A stretch of 64,000 nucleotides of DNA from Leptotrichia wadei (GTDB taxonomy: Bacteria > Fusobacteriota > Fusobacteriia > Fusobacteriales > Leptotrichiaceae): the NCBI RefSeq assembly GCF_007990445.1, contig NZ_AP019841.1, positions 1,488,001-1,552,000 of the forward strand, given 5' to 3'. The notes under the pieces were generated by a model. That model was not told the DNA's origin. It did no database searches and saw nothing but the letters and a program-made list of their open reading frames with translations. The position numbers and the translations under genes were made by a program. This document shows, piece after piece, positions 43,963 to 52,037 of this stretch; the stretch's first letter is position 1, and each line of letters starts with the position of its first letter.

Positions 43963-44787
43963 CTATCTTCCAACAGTAGTTCCACCATCAATTGACAAGC
44001 ATTCACTTGTGATTTCCTTTGCAAAATCAGAAGCTAAAAAAGCAGTTGCATATGCTATGTCTTTTCCACTTTGAGCATGACCTAAAGGTATTAGTGATTC
44101 TACAGATTTTTTCCACAATTCTTCACGAACTTCTGGTGATACTTCTTCTTTATTGTTAGGATCCCAGTTATGTGACATTCCATCTAATATTTCTTCCCAC
44201 ATTGATGTACGGATAATTCCTGGCAAGATACCGTTTACACGGACATTATACGGTGCTCCTCTTCTTGCTCCACTTTGTACCAATGAAGTAACTCCTGCTT
44301 TTGAAGCACAGTAAATTTGCAGCATATCCATTCCTTCTCTACCAGCAATTGATGACACCAGTATTATATTTCCAGATTTTTGCTTCATCATAATTTCCAA
44401 AGAATGTTTCAAAACTAATGCAGATCCTACAACATTAATATTCAGTACTCTTTGCATTTCTTTTGCATTTGTATAAAGCAAGTCTTGTATAGAAATTACT
44501 CCAGCTGCATTTACTACCGCATCTAATTTCCCGTTTCCTAACGCTTTTGCATCTTCTACCATTTTTTGAACTTCTTCTTCATTTGAAACATCACATTTTG
44601 TGAAATCTGCTTTTACTCCAAAATTTTTAAGTTCAGCAACTGTTTTTTCAGCTTCTTCTGTATTAAAATCACCAATATGAACATTTGCTCCACAAGATGC
44701 AAAAAGTAATGCCATATCTTTTCCTAAACCTTTTGCTGCTCCTGTCACTAAAACTGTTTTTCCTGTAAAATCAATAGTCATTCCCAT
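43963..44787 (-). CDS. Short-chain dehydrogenase/reductase
   Basis: The 274-residue classical SDR has the NAD(P) motif TGAAKGLG, the stabilising NAAGV, and the catalytic Ser (VSSIAGR), Tyr and Lys (YCASKAG). It ends DGGTTVGR. Asp in GDFNTEE after the second strand suggests NAD rather than NADP preference (inference). The start ATG 44787 follows a GGAG site that overlaps the earlier ATG at 44802. Glucose/3-oxoacyl-type substrates are possible; no context decides it. It is divergent from fabV. Confidence 0.88.
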   Translation of the reverse strand: MGMTIDFTGKTVLVTGAAKGLGKDMALLFASCGANVHIGDFNTEEAEKTVAELKNFGVKADFTKCDVSNEEEVQKMVEDAKALGNGKLDAVVNAAGVISIQDLLYTNAKEMQRVLNINVVGSALVLKHSLEIMMKQKSGNIILVSSIAGREGMDMLQIYCASKAGVTSLVQSGARRGAPYNVRVNGILPGIIRTSMWEEILDGMSHNWDPNNKEEVSPEVREELWKKSVESLIPLGHAQSGKDIAYATAFLASDFAKEITSECLSIDGGTTVGR

Positions 44788-45025
44788 TTTACTCATCTCC
44801 ATATTATTTTTAAATTTTTTTGGTGTTTCTTATCTTCTCTATTAGTTTACCACATAATTTATTTTAGTCAATATTTTTAAAAATATTTTGATAATCAAAG
44901 TTATTTATTTTTACTTAATTTAAAATATTTCTTGAAAACGTGGCTTAAAATATGTTATCATTTTAAATATATGTATTTTAAAAAATAAAAAATGATATAA
45001 TAATAATTTTAGGAGGAAAAAATAA

Positions 45026-46219
45026 ATGGTTATAAAACCTAGATTAAAAGGTGGTTTAGCACTTACAAACCACCCAATCGGAGCAAAGGAATTTGTAAAA
45101 AGACAAATTGATTATGTAAAATCTCAAGATAAGTATGAAGGTCCAAAAAAAGTACTAATTATTGGTTCTTCTTCTGGATATGGACTTGCAACAAGAATTT
45201 CCCTTGCTTTTGGTGCTGGAGCTGAAACTATTGGAGTGGCATTTGAAAAAGGTATAGAAGGGAAAAGAACTGGATCTGCTGGATGGTGGAACACAATTGC
45301 ATTTGATGAAGCTGCTGAAAAGGAAGGATTAAAATATAAGAATTTCATTGGTGATGCTTTTTCATTTGAAATGAAAGATGATGTAATAAAATTTATTAAA
45401 GAAGAATTTGGTGGAAAAATTGATTTGTTAATTTACAGTTTAGCAAGCGGAGTTAGAACTGATCCTATTGATGGCGTAACTTACCGTTCAGCATTAAAAT
45501 CTACTACAAAAGAAATTACAGGCCCAACTATCAATTTTGAAAAGGAAACTATGGAAGAAACAACAATGGGTGTTGCAACTCCAGAAGAAATTAAAAGTAC
45601 TGTAAAAGTTATGGGTGGAGAAGACTGGAAATTATGGATTGAAGCACTTGATAAAGGTGGCGTTCTTTCTGAAGGCTTTAAAACAGTTGCTTACTCATAT
45701 TTAGGTCCAAAAGTAACTTACGGAATTTACAAGGAAGGTACAATTGGAGCGGCAAAAAGAGATTTGGAACATACTTCTGATATTTTAAATGACTTTTTGA
45801 AGGAAAAATACAATGGAGAGGCTTATGTTTCATTAAGTAAGGCATTAATGACAAAAGCAAGTGCAGTTATCCCTATTTTCCCATTATATGCGGCATTGCT
45901 TTATAAAGTAATGAAGGAAAAAGGTATTCACGAAGGTACAATTCAGCAAAAACATAGATTATTAACTCAAATGGTTTATGGAAATCATCCAGTAATTGAT
46001 GATGAAAGAAGATTACGTCCAGATAACTGGGAAATGCGTGAAGACGTTCAAGCTGAAGTAGAAACACTTTGGGACAAAGTAACTCCAGAAAACTTTAAGG
46101 AAATAAGTGATTACGATGGAGCAAGGGAAGAATTCATGCAATTAAACGGATTTGACTTTGACAACGTAGATTACGATGCTGATCTTGATTTAGAAGAATT
46201 GGCAAAATTAAGACCTTAA
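45026..46219 (+). CDS. fabV: Trans-2-enoyl-CoA/ACP reductase, FabV type
   Basis: This 397-residue NADH-dependent enoyl reductase of fatty-acid synthesis has the extended SDR cofactor motif GSSSGYGLATR (48-58) and the FabV-type catalytic pair Tyr235/Lys244 (Y-x8-K, where other SDRs have shorter spacing). The substrate loop is GRR/PVG-like, with KGIEGKRTGSAGWWN. The start ATG 45026 has AGGAGG. FabV enzymes are insensitive to triclosan in other bacteria (family knowledge). It is single, with its own terminator at 46267. Confidence 0.95.
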   Translation: MVIKPRLKGGLALTNHPIGAKEFVKRQIDYVKSQDKYEGPKKVLIIGSSSGYGLATRISLAFGAGAETIGVAFEKGIEGKRTGSAGWWNTIAFDEAAEKEGLKYKNFIGDAFSFEMKDDVIKFIKEEFGGKIDLLIYSLASGVRTDPIDGVTYRSALKSTTKEITGPTINFEKETMEETTMGVATPEEIKSTVKVMGGEDWKLWIEALDKGGVLSEGFKTVAYSYLGPKVTYGIYKEGTIGAAKRDLEHTSDILNDFLKEKYNGEAYVSLSKALMTKASAVIPIFPLYAALLYKVMKEKGIHEGTIQQKHRLLTQMVYGNHPVIDDERRLRPDNWEMREDVQAEVETLWDKVTPENFKEISDYDGAREEFMQLNGFDFDNVDYDADLDLEELAKLRP

Positions 46220-46266
46220 TTTTAACAACTTGATAAAATATAATTCAGAAATAAATAAAATAATTA

Positions 46267-46304
46267 GACTATCTTTTAGAAAAAATTTAATTCTTTTGAT
46301 AGTC
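46267..46304 (+). terminator. Terminator of fabV
   Basis: GACTATC and GATAGTC form the stem, with a loop of about 24 bases that can pair further (TTTTAGAA/TTCTTTT). Followed by TTTTTTATTTTTTT. Confidence 0.82.
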
Positions 46305-46327
46305 TTTTTTATTTTTTTTAACGTAAC

Positions 46328-46408
46328 AAAAAAGACTAGAAAAATCTAGTCTTTCCATCGCTATTTTTTTTAATCACAATTTATACTCTACGAGGTTTTC
46401 CTCTTAGT
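46328..46408 (-). ncRNA. Candidate small RNA (about 80 nt)
   Basis: A minus-strand promoter is visible: TTACAA (46442-46437), a 16-base spacer and TATAAT (46420-46415). The predicted start near 46408 is immediately followed by a hairpin CTAAGAGG-AAAA-CCTCGTAG (46407-46388). An unpaired AT-rich segment leads to a perfect GACTAGA/TCTAGTC terminator hairpin (46351-46334) and a T-run. There is no ORF. The hairpin could simply be the terminator of the gene at 46456, but the promoter and 5' hairpin argue for a separate RNA. Confidence 0.45.
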
Positions 46409-46455
46409 AAATATATTATACCATAAAATTTTTAAATTGTAATAAAGATTTTTTA

Positions 46456-46893
46456 TTAAATCTCCACCACAATTTCACTTTTTAAATCGAATTCCATCCC
46501 CAAAAACCTTTTCCAGCTTTCCAAAACTTTTTTATACTCCTCAAACTTACAGCTCCACAGCGGATATTCCTCACAAATCCCAAAAATTGTATGCTCAAAT
46601 TCCACTTTATTCTTATTAATTTTATGCTGAAAAGCCTGACCATCCCAAATAGTTTTCCGTAATTCCCCACTTTCAACTTGTTCCAATTTAGGCAATAGGA
46701 TGTCAATTATTTCTGTATCTGGAAAATCTTCCATTATTCCAGTTATTAAATATTTTGTATATTCTTTTTTCTTTTTTTCCAAAGATCTATTTTTTTTCTT
46801 ATTTTTTTCTATTTCCATTTCAGAAAATCTTATTTCTGGAAATGCAGTCAGCCCAAAATCTTCATCATCATAATAGCCAAATTTTATAATCAT
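46456..46893 (-). CDS. Uncharacterised protein, candidate EndoU immunity
   Basis: The 145-residue cytosolic protein starts MIIKFGYYDDEDFGLTAFPE with an AGGAAAGG site. A Lys-rich helix follows, then a compact alpha+beta half with FEHTIFGICEEYPLWSCKFEEYKKVLESW. I recognise no named family with confidence. It follows an EndoU-type nuclease gene by 28 bp and runs in the same direction, the usual arrangement of a toxin and its immunity gene. Its size and lack of signal fit that idea, which is inference from context. Confidence 0.6.
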   Translation of the reverse strand: MIIKFGYYDDEDFGLTAFPEIRFSEMEIEKNKKKNRSLEKKKKEYTKYLITGIMEDFPDTEIIDILLPKLEQVESGELRKTIWDGQAFQHKINKNKVEFEHTIFGICEEYPLWSCKFEEYKKVLESWKRFLGMEFDLKSEIVVEI

Positions 46894-46921
46894 TATGCCT
46901 TTCCTTTCTTTAATCTAATTT

Positions 46922-47551
46922 TTAACGATTTTCATAAACAGGATAAGCAGTTATTCTAGGACTTTTATAACCTCGAATTAAAACTCCGCTTTTGCTGATC
47001 CCTTGCCACATATTGCTATCTCTGCCCTTTAAATCTTTTCTATTTTCCCAGGCTGAATTTATTTCATCAATAATTCTAGCTTCATCCCAATTTTCTGGAA
47101 ACATCGTATTTACTCCACCATTAGATGTTTTTGCTTGCCAAGTTCCATCTTTTTTCTTTACTTCAATGCTTGCCCGATATACTCCATTTTTCGCTGGACT
47201 CCCAATTTTTTTCACAATTCTGACATCTCCACGTAAAAGCGAATGTCCTCCCGTAACTTTCCCTTGCGAATTTTCATCTCCGCCAATCACATGTTCATAA
47301 TCAATTTTATATTTTTTATTTTCTAATTTTTCAGCACTTTTATATTGTTTTTCAGCACTATTTTTCTTATTCTCATTTTTTTTATTATTTTCCCATTTGG
47401 CAAATTTGCTGCTTTTTTCATCTTGTGCAACAAATCCTTTTGAAAAATCATTTTTTATTTTATTACTGTTTCTTCCAAAATACATTTTTCCAAGCCCAAA
47501 TAGTACAATAACAATAAGCAACAATATTTTTGTTAATCTATTTCTGTTCAT
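46922..47551 (-). CDS. Membrane-anchored or exported EndoU-like nuclease
   Basis: The 209-residue protein has an N-terminal hydrophobic anchor (ILLLIVIVLFGLG), a Lys/Glu-rich linker (30-80) and a C-terminal bacterial EndoU domain. Expected catalytic residues are present: His87 (YEHVIGGD), His103 (VTGGHS) and Lys141 (WQAKTS), with Thr201/Tyr203 (ITAYPVY) at the end. EndoU domains are RNases used as contact-dependent or polymorphic toxin tips. Here the domain stands alone on an anchor. It starts at ATG 47551 with AAGGAG. A likely immunity gene follows. Confidence 0.8.
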   Translation of the reverse strand: MNRNRLTKILLLIVIVLFGLGKMYFGRNSNKIKNDFSKGFVAQDEKSSKFAKWENNKKNENKKNSAEKQYKSAEKLENKKYKIDYEHVIGGDENSQGKVTGGHSLLRGDVRIVKKIGSPAKNGVYRASIEVKKKDGTWQAKTSNGGVNTMFPENWDEARIIDEINSAWENRKDLKGRDSNMWQGISKSGVLIRGYKSPRITAYPVYENR

Positions 47552-47641
47552 TTTATAAACTTCTCCTTTTCATATCTCAATTTGAGCATATTATATCAAA
47601 GTTATATTTTAAAATCAATAGAATGAACTATATTTTAATGT

Positions 47642-47670
47642 TTTACAAAAAATTTTTTTAGTGATATAAT
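47642..47670 (+). promoter_or_regulatory. Promoter of trpS
   Basis: TTTACA at 47642, a 17-base spacer and TATAAT at 47665. The leader of about 85 nt is too short for a T-box. Confidence 0.6.
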
Positions 47671-47763
47671 ATTGACATATTATTAAAACATATTTTAACT
47701 TTTTTAAAATTAAATTAATTAAGTTTTAGAATAAAAATATTTAAACAAATTATGGAGGTTTTT

Positions 47764-48738
47764 ATGAGAAGTTTGTCTGGTATTCAACCCAGCGGTATTT
47801 TACATATTGGGAATTATTTTGGAGCAATTAAGCAATTTGTGAAATTGCAGGATGAATATGAAGGTTTCTATTTTTTAGCAAATTATCACGCTCTGACATC
47901 TTCGCCAAAAGGGGAAGATTTAAAATCTAACACAATAAACGTAATTTTAGATTATTTGGCTTTGGGTCTAGATCCTAAAAAATCCACATTATTTTTACAG
48001 TCAGATGTGCCTGAACATACAGAATTATCTTGGATTTTATCAAATATTTCTCCAATGGGGCTATTGGAAAGAGCTCATTCTTATAAAGATAAAATCGCAA
48101 AAGGAATTAAGCCAAATGTAGGACTATTTACTTATCCAATACTTATGGCGGCTGATATTTTAATGTACTCACCTGATATTGTGCCTGTTGGGAAAGATCA
48201 AAAGCAGCACGTGGAAATAACTCGTGATATTGCCATTAAATTTAATGAAACTTACGGAAAGGAAATTTTTAAATTACCAAAGGAAAAAATCGTTGAAAAC
48301 GTAGCAACTGTGCCAGGAACAGATGGCGATAAAATGAGTAAATCCTATGGAAACGTAATAAATATGTTTGGTTCAAAAAAAGCATTGAAAAAACAGATTA
48401 TGAGCATTGTAACAGATTCAACGCCTTTAGAAGAGCCAAAAGATCCTGACAATAACATTACAAAATTATATGCCCTTTTTGCAACAGAAGCAGAAGTAGA
48501 GGCATTGAAAGAAAAATTCAGAGCAGGAAACTTTGGATATGGACATGCCAAAAATGAATTATTTGACAAATTCATGGATTATTTCGCACCATTCCAGAAA
48601 AAACGTGAAGAGCTGGAAAATAATATGGATTATGTTTATGAAATTTTACATGAAGGTGCAGTTAAGGCTAGAAGTATTGCAACTGCCAAGATGGATGAAG
48701 TTAGGGATGTAGTTGGTCTTTTGAAGAAAAATTATTAA
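47764..48738 (+). CDS. trpS: Tryptophanyl-tRNA synthetase
   Basis: This 324-residue class Ic synthetase carries the HIGH-type motif GILHIGNYFGAI and the KMSKS loop KMSKSYGNVINMF. It also has SDVPEHTELSWIL and MAADILMYSPDIVPVGKDQKQH, typical of bacterial TrpS. The start ATG 47764 is fixed by a GGAGG that overlaps the earlier ATG at 47752. It charges tRNA-Trp in the cytoplasm. Confidence 0.96.
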   Translation: MRSLSGIQPSGILHIGNYFGAIKQFVKLQDEYEGFYFLANYHALTSSPKGEDLKSNTINVILDYLALGLDPKKSTLFLQSDVPEHTELSWILSNISPMGLLERAHSYKDKIAKGIKPNVGLFTYPILMAADILMYSPDIVPVGKDQKQHVEITRDIAIKFNETYGKEIFKLPKEKIVENVATVPGTDGDKMSKSYGNVINMFGSKKALKKQIMSIVTDSTPLEEPKDPDNNITKLYALFATEAEVEALKEKFRAGNFGYGHAKNELFDKFMDYFAPFQKKREELENNMDYVYEILHEGAVKARSIATAKMDEVRDVVGLLKKNY

Positions 48739-48745
48739 AAAATTC

Positions 48746-48775
48746 TTGACAATATATGTTATATCATATAAAATA
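48746..48775 (+). promoter_or_regulatory. Promoter/operator of the HigBA-like pair
   Basis: TTGACA at 48746 is followed by ATATG-TTATAT-CATAT, an inverted repeat that fills the -35/-10 spacer, and a weak TATAAA/TAAAAT -10. Placement between the boxes fits autorepression by the HTH antitoxin. Confidence 0.5.
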
Positions 48776-48793
48776 TAAAAGGGAGGGGAAAAT

Positions 48794-49153
48794 ATGAGTA
48801 AATTTATTGTAGAATTTTTTGAAAAATCTGATGGAACTTATCCAGCAGAAGAGTTTATTTTATCTCAAGACTTAAAAATGAAGTCTAGATTATATCGTAC
48901 ATTAGCTGTACTAGAAACAGCTGGAAACAATATTAGAGAACCTTATTCCAAGTTTTTAGGAGATGGTATTTATGAAGTAAGGGTACGACAAGGGAATAAT
49001 ATTGGGAGAGTTTTATATTTTTTTGTAGTAAATAAAAAGATTATTTTAACTAATGGATTTATAAAAAAAACTCAAAAAACACCAAAGTCAGAGATAAATA
49101 AAGCTAAAAAATTTCGTTCAGAATATATGAAAAGGGGTGAGAAATATGAGTAG
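48794..49153 (+). CDS. HigB/Gp49-like toxin
   Basis: The 119-residue RelE-superfamily protein of the phage Gp49-like (HigB) branch has FLGDGIYEVRVRQGNNIGRVLYFF, followed by IILTNGFIKKTQKTPKSEI and KAKKFRSEYM, where the basic residues of the active site lie. These toxins cleave mRNA on ribosomes. It is encoded first and overlaps the HTH antitoxin gene by 8 bases. A GGGAGGGG site precedes ATG 48794. Confidence 0.88.
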   Translation: MSKFIVEFFEKSDGTYPAEEFILSQDLKMKSRLYRTLAVLETAGNNIREPYSKFLGDGIYEVRVRQGNNIGRVLYFFVVNKKIILTNGFIKKTQKTPKSEINKAKKFRSEYMKRGEKYE

Positions 49154-49421
49154 ATATTTTAGAGATTCCTTAAACGAGCAATTAAAAGATGAAGAGTTTA
49201 GAAAAGAATATGAAAGTCTTGAAGCAGAATTTCAAATTATAAAAGAAATTATTGAAGCAAGAAAAGATAAAAATATCACACAAAAGGAATTGTCAGACTT
49301 AACTGGGATAACGCAAGGAGATATAAGCAAAATAGAAAATGGAAATGCCAATCCTTCATTGAAAACATTAAAAAAACTGGCTGCTGCATTTGGTAAAAAA
49401 TTAGTAATTTCATTTGAATAA
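49146..49421 (+). CDS. HigA-like XRE-family antitoxin
   Basis: The 91-residue protein begins MSRYFRDSLNEQLKDEEF (toxin-binding part) and has a classic helix-turn-helix, KNITQKELSDLTGITQGDISKIENG, in the C-terminal half. Start ATG 49146 is preferred over the in-frame GTG at 49137 because AAGGGGTGA lies just upstream. The pair is a toxin-first type II system. A strong terminator follows at 49436. Confidence 0.9.
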   Translation: MSRYFRDSLNEQLKDEEFRKEYESLEAEFQIIKEIIEARKDKNITQKELSDLTGITQGDISKIENGNANPSLKTLKKLAAAFGKKLVISFE

Positions 49422-49435
49422 ATTTAAAAAAAATT

Positions 49436-49466
49436 AAAGAATTTAGTTTAAGTTACTAAATTCTTT
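49436..49466 (+). terminator. Terminator of the HigBA-like operon
   Basis: GAATTTAGT and ACTAAATTC form a perfect 9-bp stem around TTAAGTT, followed by a T-run. Confidence 0.85.
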
Positions 49467-49510
49467 TTTATTGTAAAATTATTTTAATTTCTATAATATA
49501 GTAAAACTGC

Positions 49511-49575
49511 TTTAAAACTAAACTCAAAAATTATGGCTACTTACATTTATACAATTTTAGTAGTTTGATTTTAAA
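49511..49575. repeat. MITE-like inverted-repeat element, copy 2
   Basis: It begins TTTAAAACTAAACTC and ends GTTTGATTTTAAA. Its inverse complement matches 2988-3063 along nearly the whole length except for a 12-base gap. The terminal inverted repeats are about 14 bp. Confidence 0.6.
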
Positions 49576-49819
49576 TAGGTTTGAGTATAATTCTTTATAT
49601 GATCAATTAATTTAGAAAAATTTTTAAATCACATTTTAAAAAATTAAATTAATTTTAATCTTAAAATAAGTTTAAAATAATTCGGGGGGTATAATACTAG
49701 TATAAATAGTTCTTTTGTAATAAAATAAAAAGATTACTTTATAAAAAATTGTGTATATTGAATCAAAAATAATAGAATAATACAATCTTTATTCTAAAAG
49801 AAGGAGTGTACAATATTTT

Positions 49820-50289
49820 ATGTTTTCATCAAAAAAAAATATATAAAAAATTTGAAATTTTTTAGCATGTTAATATTTATCTTATTTGCAGTTAATACTT
49901 ACACATATTGGGATTTTGATCCAAAAAGAGGGTATGGTGAATTAGATTATACTCCAGCATATGAATGTTATCATCTTAATACAGGGGAGTTGTGTGAAGA
50001 ATCTAACCAAAATAATAATTCTAAATTAGATATTTCAGAAAATGTTTATGAAATAATGAATCAAATTTTAAATGGAAATGAAGAAATATTAAATCAATAT
50101 TCATCAGATGAGTTAAAAATCATTAGAAATACAATATATGCGAAAAAAGGATATATCTTCAAAAATAAAGATTTAAAAAAATATTTTTTAAATAAATCAT
50201 GGTATAAAGAGTATACTTCCGATGAAAATCAAATTTCACTTTCTTCTGATGAAAAAACATTTATAGATATAGTTAAAAGTTATGAATAA
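49820..50289 (+). pseudogene. YARHG-domain exported protein, frame broken at an A9 tract
   Basis: The C-terminal half is a YARHG domain (LKIIRNTIYAKKGYIF, then KKYFLNKSWYKEY), found in exported proteins. An AAGGAG site and ATG 49820 (MFSSKKK) lead into a run of nine A (49831-49839), after which the frame hits a stop. With ten A the frame runs through a complete signal peptide (YIKNLKFFSMLIFILFAVNT) into the rest of the protein. The only start in the present frame is TTG 49852, without a ribosome site. It may be a true frameshift, an on/off homopolymer switch or a sequencing error. Confidence 0.6.
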
Positions 50290-50309
50290 ATTAATAGGAG
50301 GTAATAAAA

Positions 50310-50446
50310 ATGAATGAAAGAATTAAATATGAATGTAATTATTGTAAAATAAGAAGGGAACACAAGGTGAACCACCTAAAGGAAATAGTTGTCCTAAATC
50401 ACCAAATAAAAAACATGATTGGAAAATAATAAAGAAAAATTATTAA
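50310..50446 (+). pseudogene. Small zinc-ribbon protein, apparently frameshifted
   Basis: AGGAGG precedes ATG 50310, which opens MNERIKYECNYCKIRRE, with a CxxC knuckle. A shift of one base near 50356-50362 gives GTQGEPPKGNSCPKSPNKKH and then DWKIIKKNY. That supplies the second Cys and the His expected for a short C2-CH zinc ribbon of about 45 residues. In the present frame the protein ends without them. The repaired reading is inference, based on the pattern CxxC...CPxSPxxxHxW seen in small phage or secretion-linked proteins. Confidence 0.5.
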
Positions 50447-50484
50447 TAAAAATGAATTACAATTGATTTAGAAGGGAAATTAAA

Positions 50485-51156
50485 ATGACAGATGATAAAA
50501 AAGACGAAGAAATCATAAAACTAAAGAAAAAAATAGAAGAATTAGAAAATAAACCAAAAAATAAATTTAAAAAAATTTATTTTTTTTCAGTATCTACAAT
50601 AATTTTACTTTTAATGATTTTATTATTATTTTTAAACAACAATAAAAATAGTAATAATAAAAAAATAGAGAATACAACTACTGAAACTATAAAAGGAAAT
50701 ACAGAAACTCCAAAAAATGATGAAACTGAAACTGTAAATGAAGATACAAATACGACTGCTGAAGAAAAATATCAAAGTACAATTAATTTAGATGAATATC
50801 CATCATGGGGAGCAGATTATCCACATATACCCAATTGTAGAGCTCCAGTAGAAGGATATTTTGATGAAACTACAGGAATTGGTAAAATTAAATATACAAG
50901 ATGTGTTTTTAATCCAGACAATTTAAAAAATGATGTTGGAGATCCTAAAGATGAATATTTATGGCTAACTATAAAATTTTCTAATTTAACACAGGAAAAA
51001 TTTAATTCACTAAGAAACCTTGAATTTACTTTTTTTGATCCAGATAATGTTATTAATCAAGTTGATGGTAAATTTTACGAATACAATGGTGCTTGGATAA
51101 CTAATCAAGAAATTAATGGTGTTAATTATGAAAGTTTTAAAGCATTAAAATTTTAA
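50485..51156 (+). CDS. Membrane-anchored uncharacterised protein
   Basis: The 223-residue protein has a charged N-terminal coiled coil (DDKKDEEIIKLKKKIEELEN), one membrane segment (FFSVSTIILLLMILLLFL, about 35-52), a Thr/Glu/Asn-rich linker (53-95) and an extracytoplasmic beta-rich domain from YPSWGADYPHIPNC. Two cysteines (PNCRAP and YTRCVF) could form a disulfide. No family is recognised. It lies 38 bp after the zinc-ribbon gene, so the three genes probably form one unit. A terminator follows. Confidence 0.7.
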   Translation: MTDDKKDEEIIKLKKKIEELENKPKNKFKKIYFFSVSTIILLLMILLLFLNNNKNSNNKKIENTTTETIKGNTETPKNDETETVNEDTNTTAEEKYQSTINLDEYPSWGADYPHIPNCRAPVEGYFDETTGIGKIKYTRCVFNPDNLKNDVGDPKDEYLWLTIKFSNLTQEKFNSLRNLEFTFFDPDNVINQVDGKFYEYNGAWITNQEINGVNYESFKALKF

Positions 51157-51165
51157 CAATTTAAA

Positions 51166-51203
51166 AATAGAGAATTAAATTTAGAATATCCAATTCTCTA
51201 TTT
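51166..51203. terminator. Bidirectional terminator
   Basis: AATAGAGAATT and AATTCTCTATT give an 11-bp stem, with T- and A-runs outside. It is shared by the plus-strand gene at 50485 and minus-strand trmD. Confidence 0.82.
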
Positions 51204-51209
51204 TTTTAT

Positions 51210-51962
51210 TTAGATCTTTTTATATTTTTCATAAAATTTCAAAAATTCTTTATCTTCAGACAACTTTTTCTCAAATAAATCCTTCCGATTTTGAATAGTT
51301 TTTTCAATAGACTTTGTTAACCGATATTCATCAATCTTAGCATGATTCCCGCTTCGCAAGACTTCTGGAACAGTATAGCCATCAATTTCCACAGGTCTTG
51401 TATACTGCGGAAATCCCAAAAGCCCGTTATAAAATGAGTCAGTTTCAAAAGATTCCTTTTTTATTACACCTTCTTTTATACGGATTACAGAATCCATGAT
51501 TACAAGAGATGGCAAATCTCCGCTGCTCAGCACATAATCGCCAATGGAAATTTCTTCATCTACAAATTTATCAATTACTCTTTGGTCTAATCCTTCGTAA
51601 CGCCCTGAAATAAGGACAATTTCCTCTTTTTCTGAAAGTTCTGTAACTTTTTTATGGGTCAATTGTTTCCCTTGCGGAGATAAGAAAATTACGTAAGGCT
51701 TTTCTGAATTTTCATTATTTTCATTGCTGTAAAATTCGTAGTTTTCATAAAAGAAGTTCCAGTAGGCTTCTGGCTTTAGAACCATTCCAGCACCGCCGCC
51801 AAAAGGGATGTCATCCATCTGGCTATGCTTATTTCTGGCATAATCTCTGATGTTTATGATATTAAAATTGATGATGTCCTTATCACTTGCTCTTTTTAGG
51901 ATTGTTTGTGATAAATATTGCTCAAATAATTCTGGAAATAATGTGAGTACGCTAAATTTCAT
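51210..51962 (-). CDS. trmD: tRNA (guanine37-N1)-methyltransferase
   Basis: The 250-residue SPOUT-class enzyme begins MKFSVLTLFPELFEQYLSQTI. It shows MDDIPFGGGAGMVLKPE, the knot motif LISGRYEGLDQRV, SIGDYVLSSGDL and LLGFPQYTRP. It methylates G37 of tRNAs to prevent frameshifting. It follows rimM by 75 bp, an arrangement common in bacteria. Confidence 0.97.
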   Translation of the reverse strand: MKFSVLTLFPELFEQYLSQTILKRASDKDIINFNIINIRDYARNKHSQMDDIPFGGGAGMVLKPEAYWNFFYENYEFYSNENNENSEKPYVIFLSPQGKQLTHKKVTELSEKEEIVLISGRYEGLDQRVIDKFVDEEISIGDYVLSSGDLPSLVIMDSVIRIKEGVIKKESFETDSFYNGLLGFPQYTRPVEIDGYTVPEVLRSGNHAKIDEYRLTKSIEKTIQNRKDLFEKKLSEDKEFLKFYEKYKKI

Positions 51963-52037
51963 TGATTTTACTCCTTTTATAATAATTTTAAAAAATAGAA
52001 TTTAATGACACATCTAATAAAATTATATTAGATTTTA

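Larger units (their letters stand above)
49422..49819. other. Gene-free region with terminator, MITE-like repeat and a G6 tract
   Basis: No gene is seen. It contains the HigBA terminator, the second inverted-repeat element (49511-49575), and an unusual GGGGGG run at 49684-49689 directly before TATAATACTAGTATAAAT. The latter may be a promoter for the genes from 49820 on, although a good -35 was not found. Confidence 0.5.

Noticed and set aside
47671-47763. T-box in front of trpS
   Set aside because: Leader is only about 85 nt and lacks the T-box sequence.
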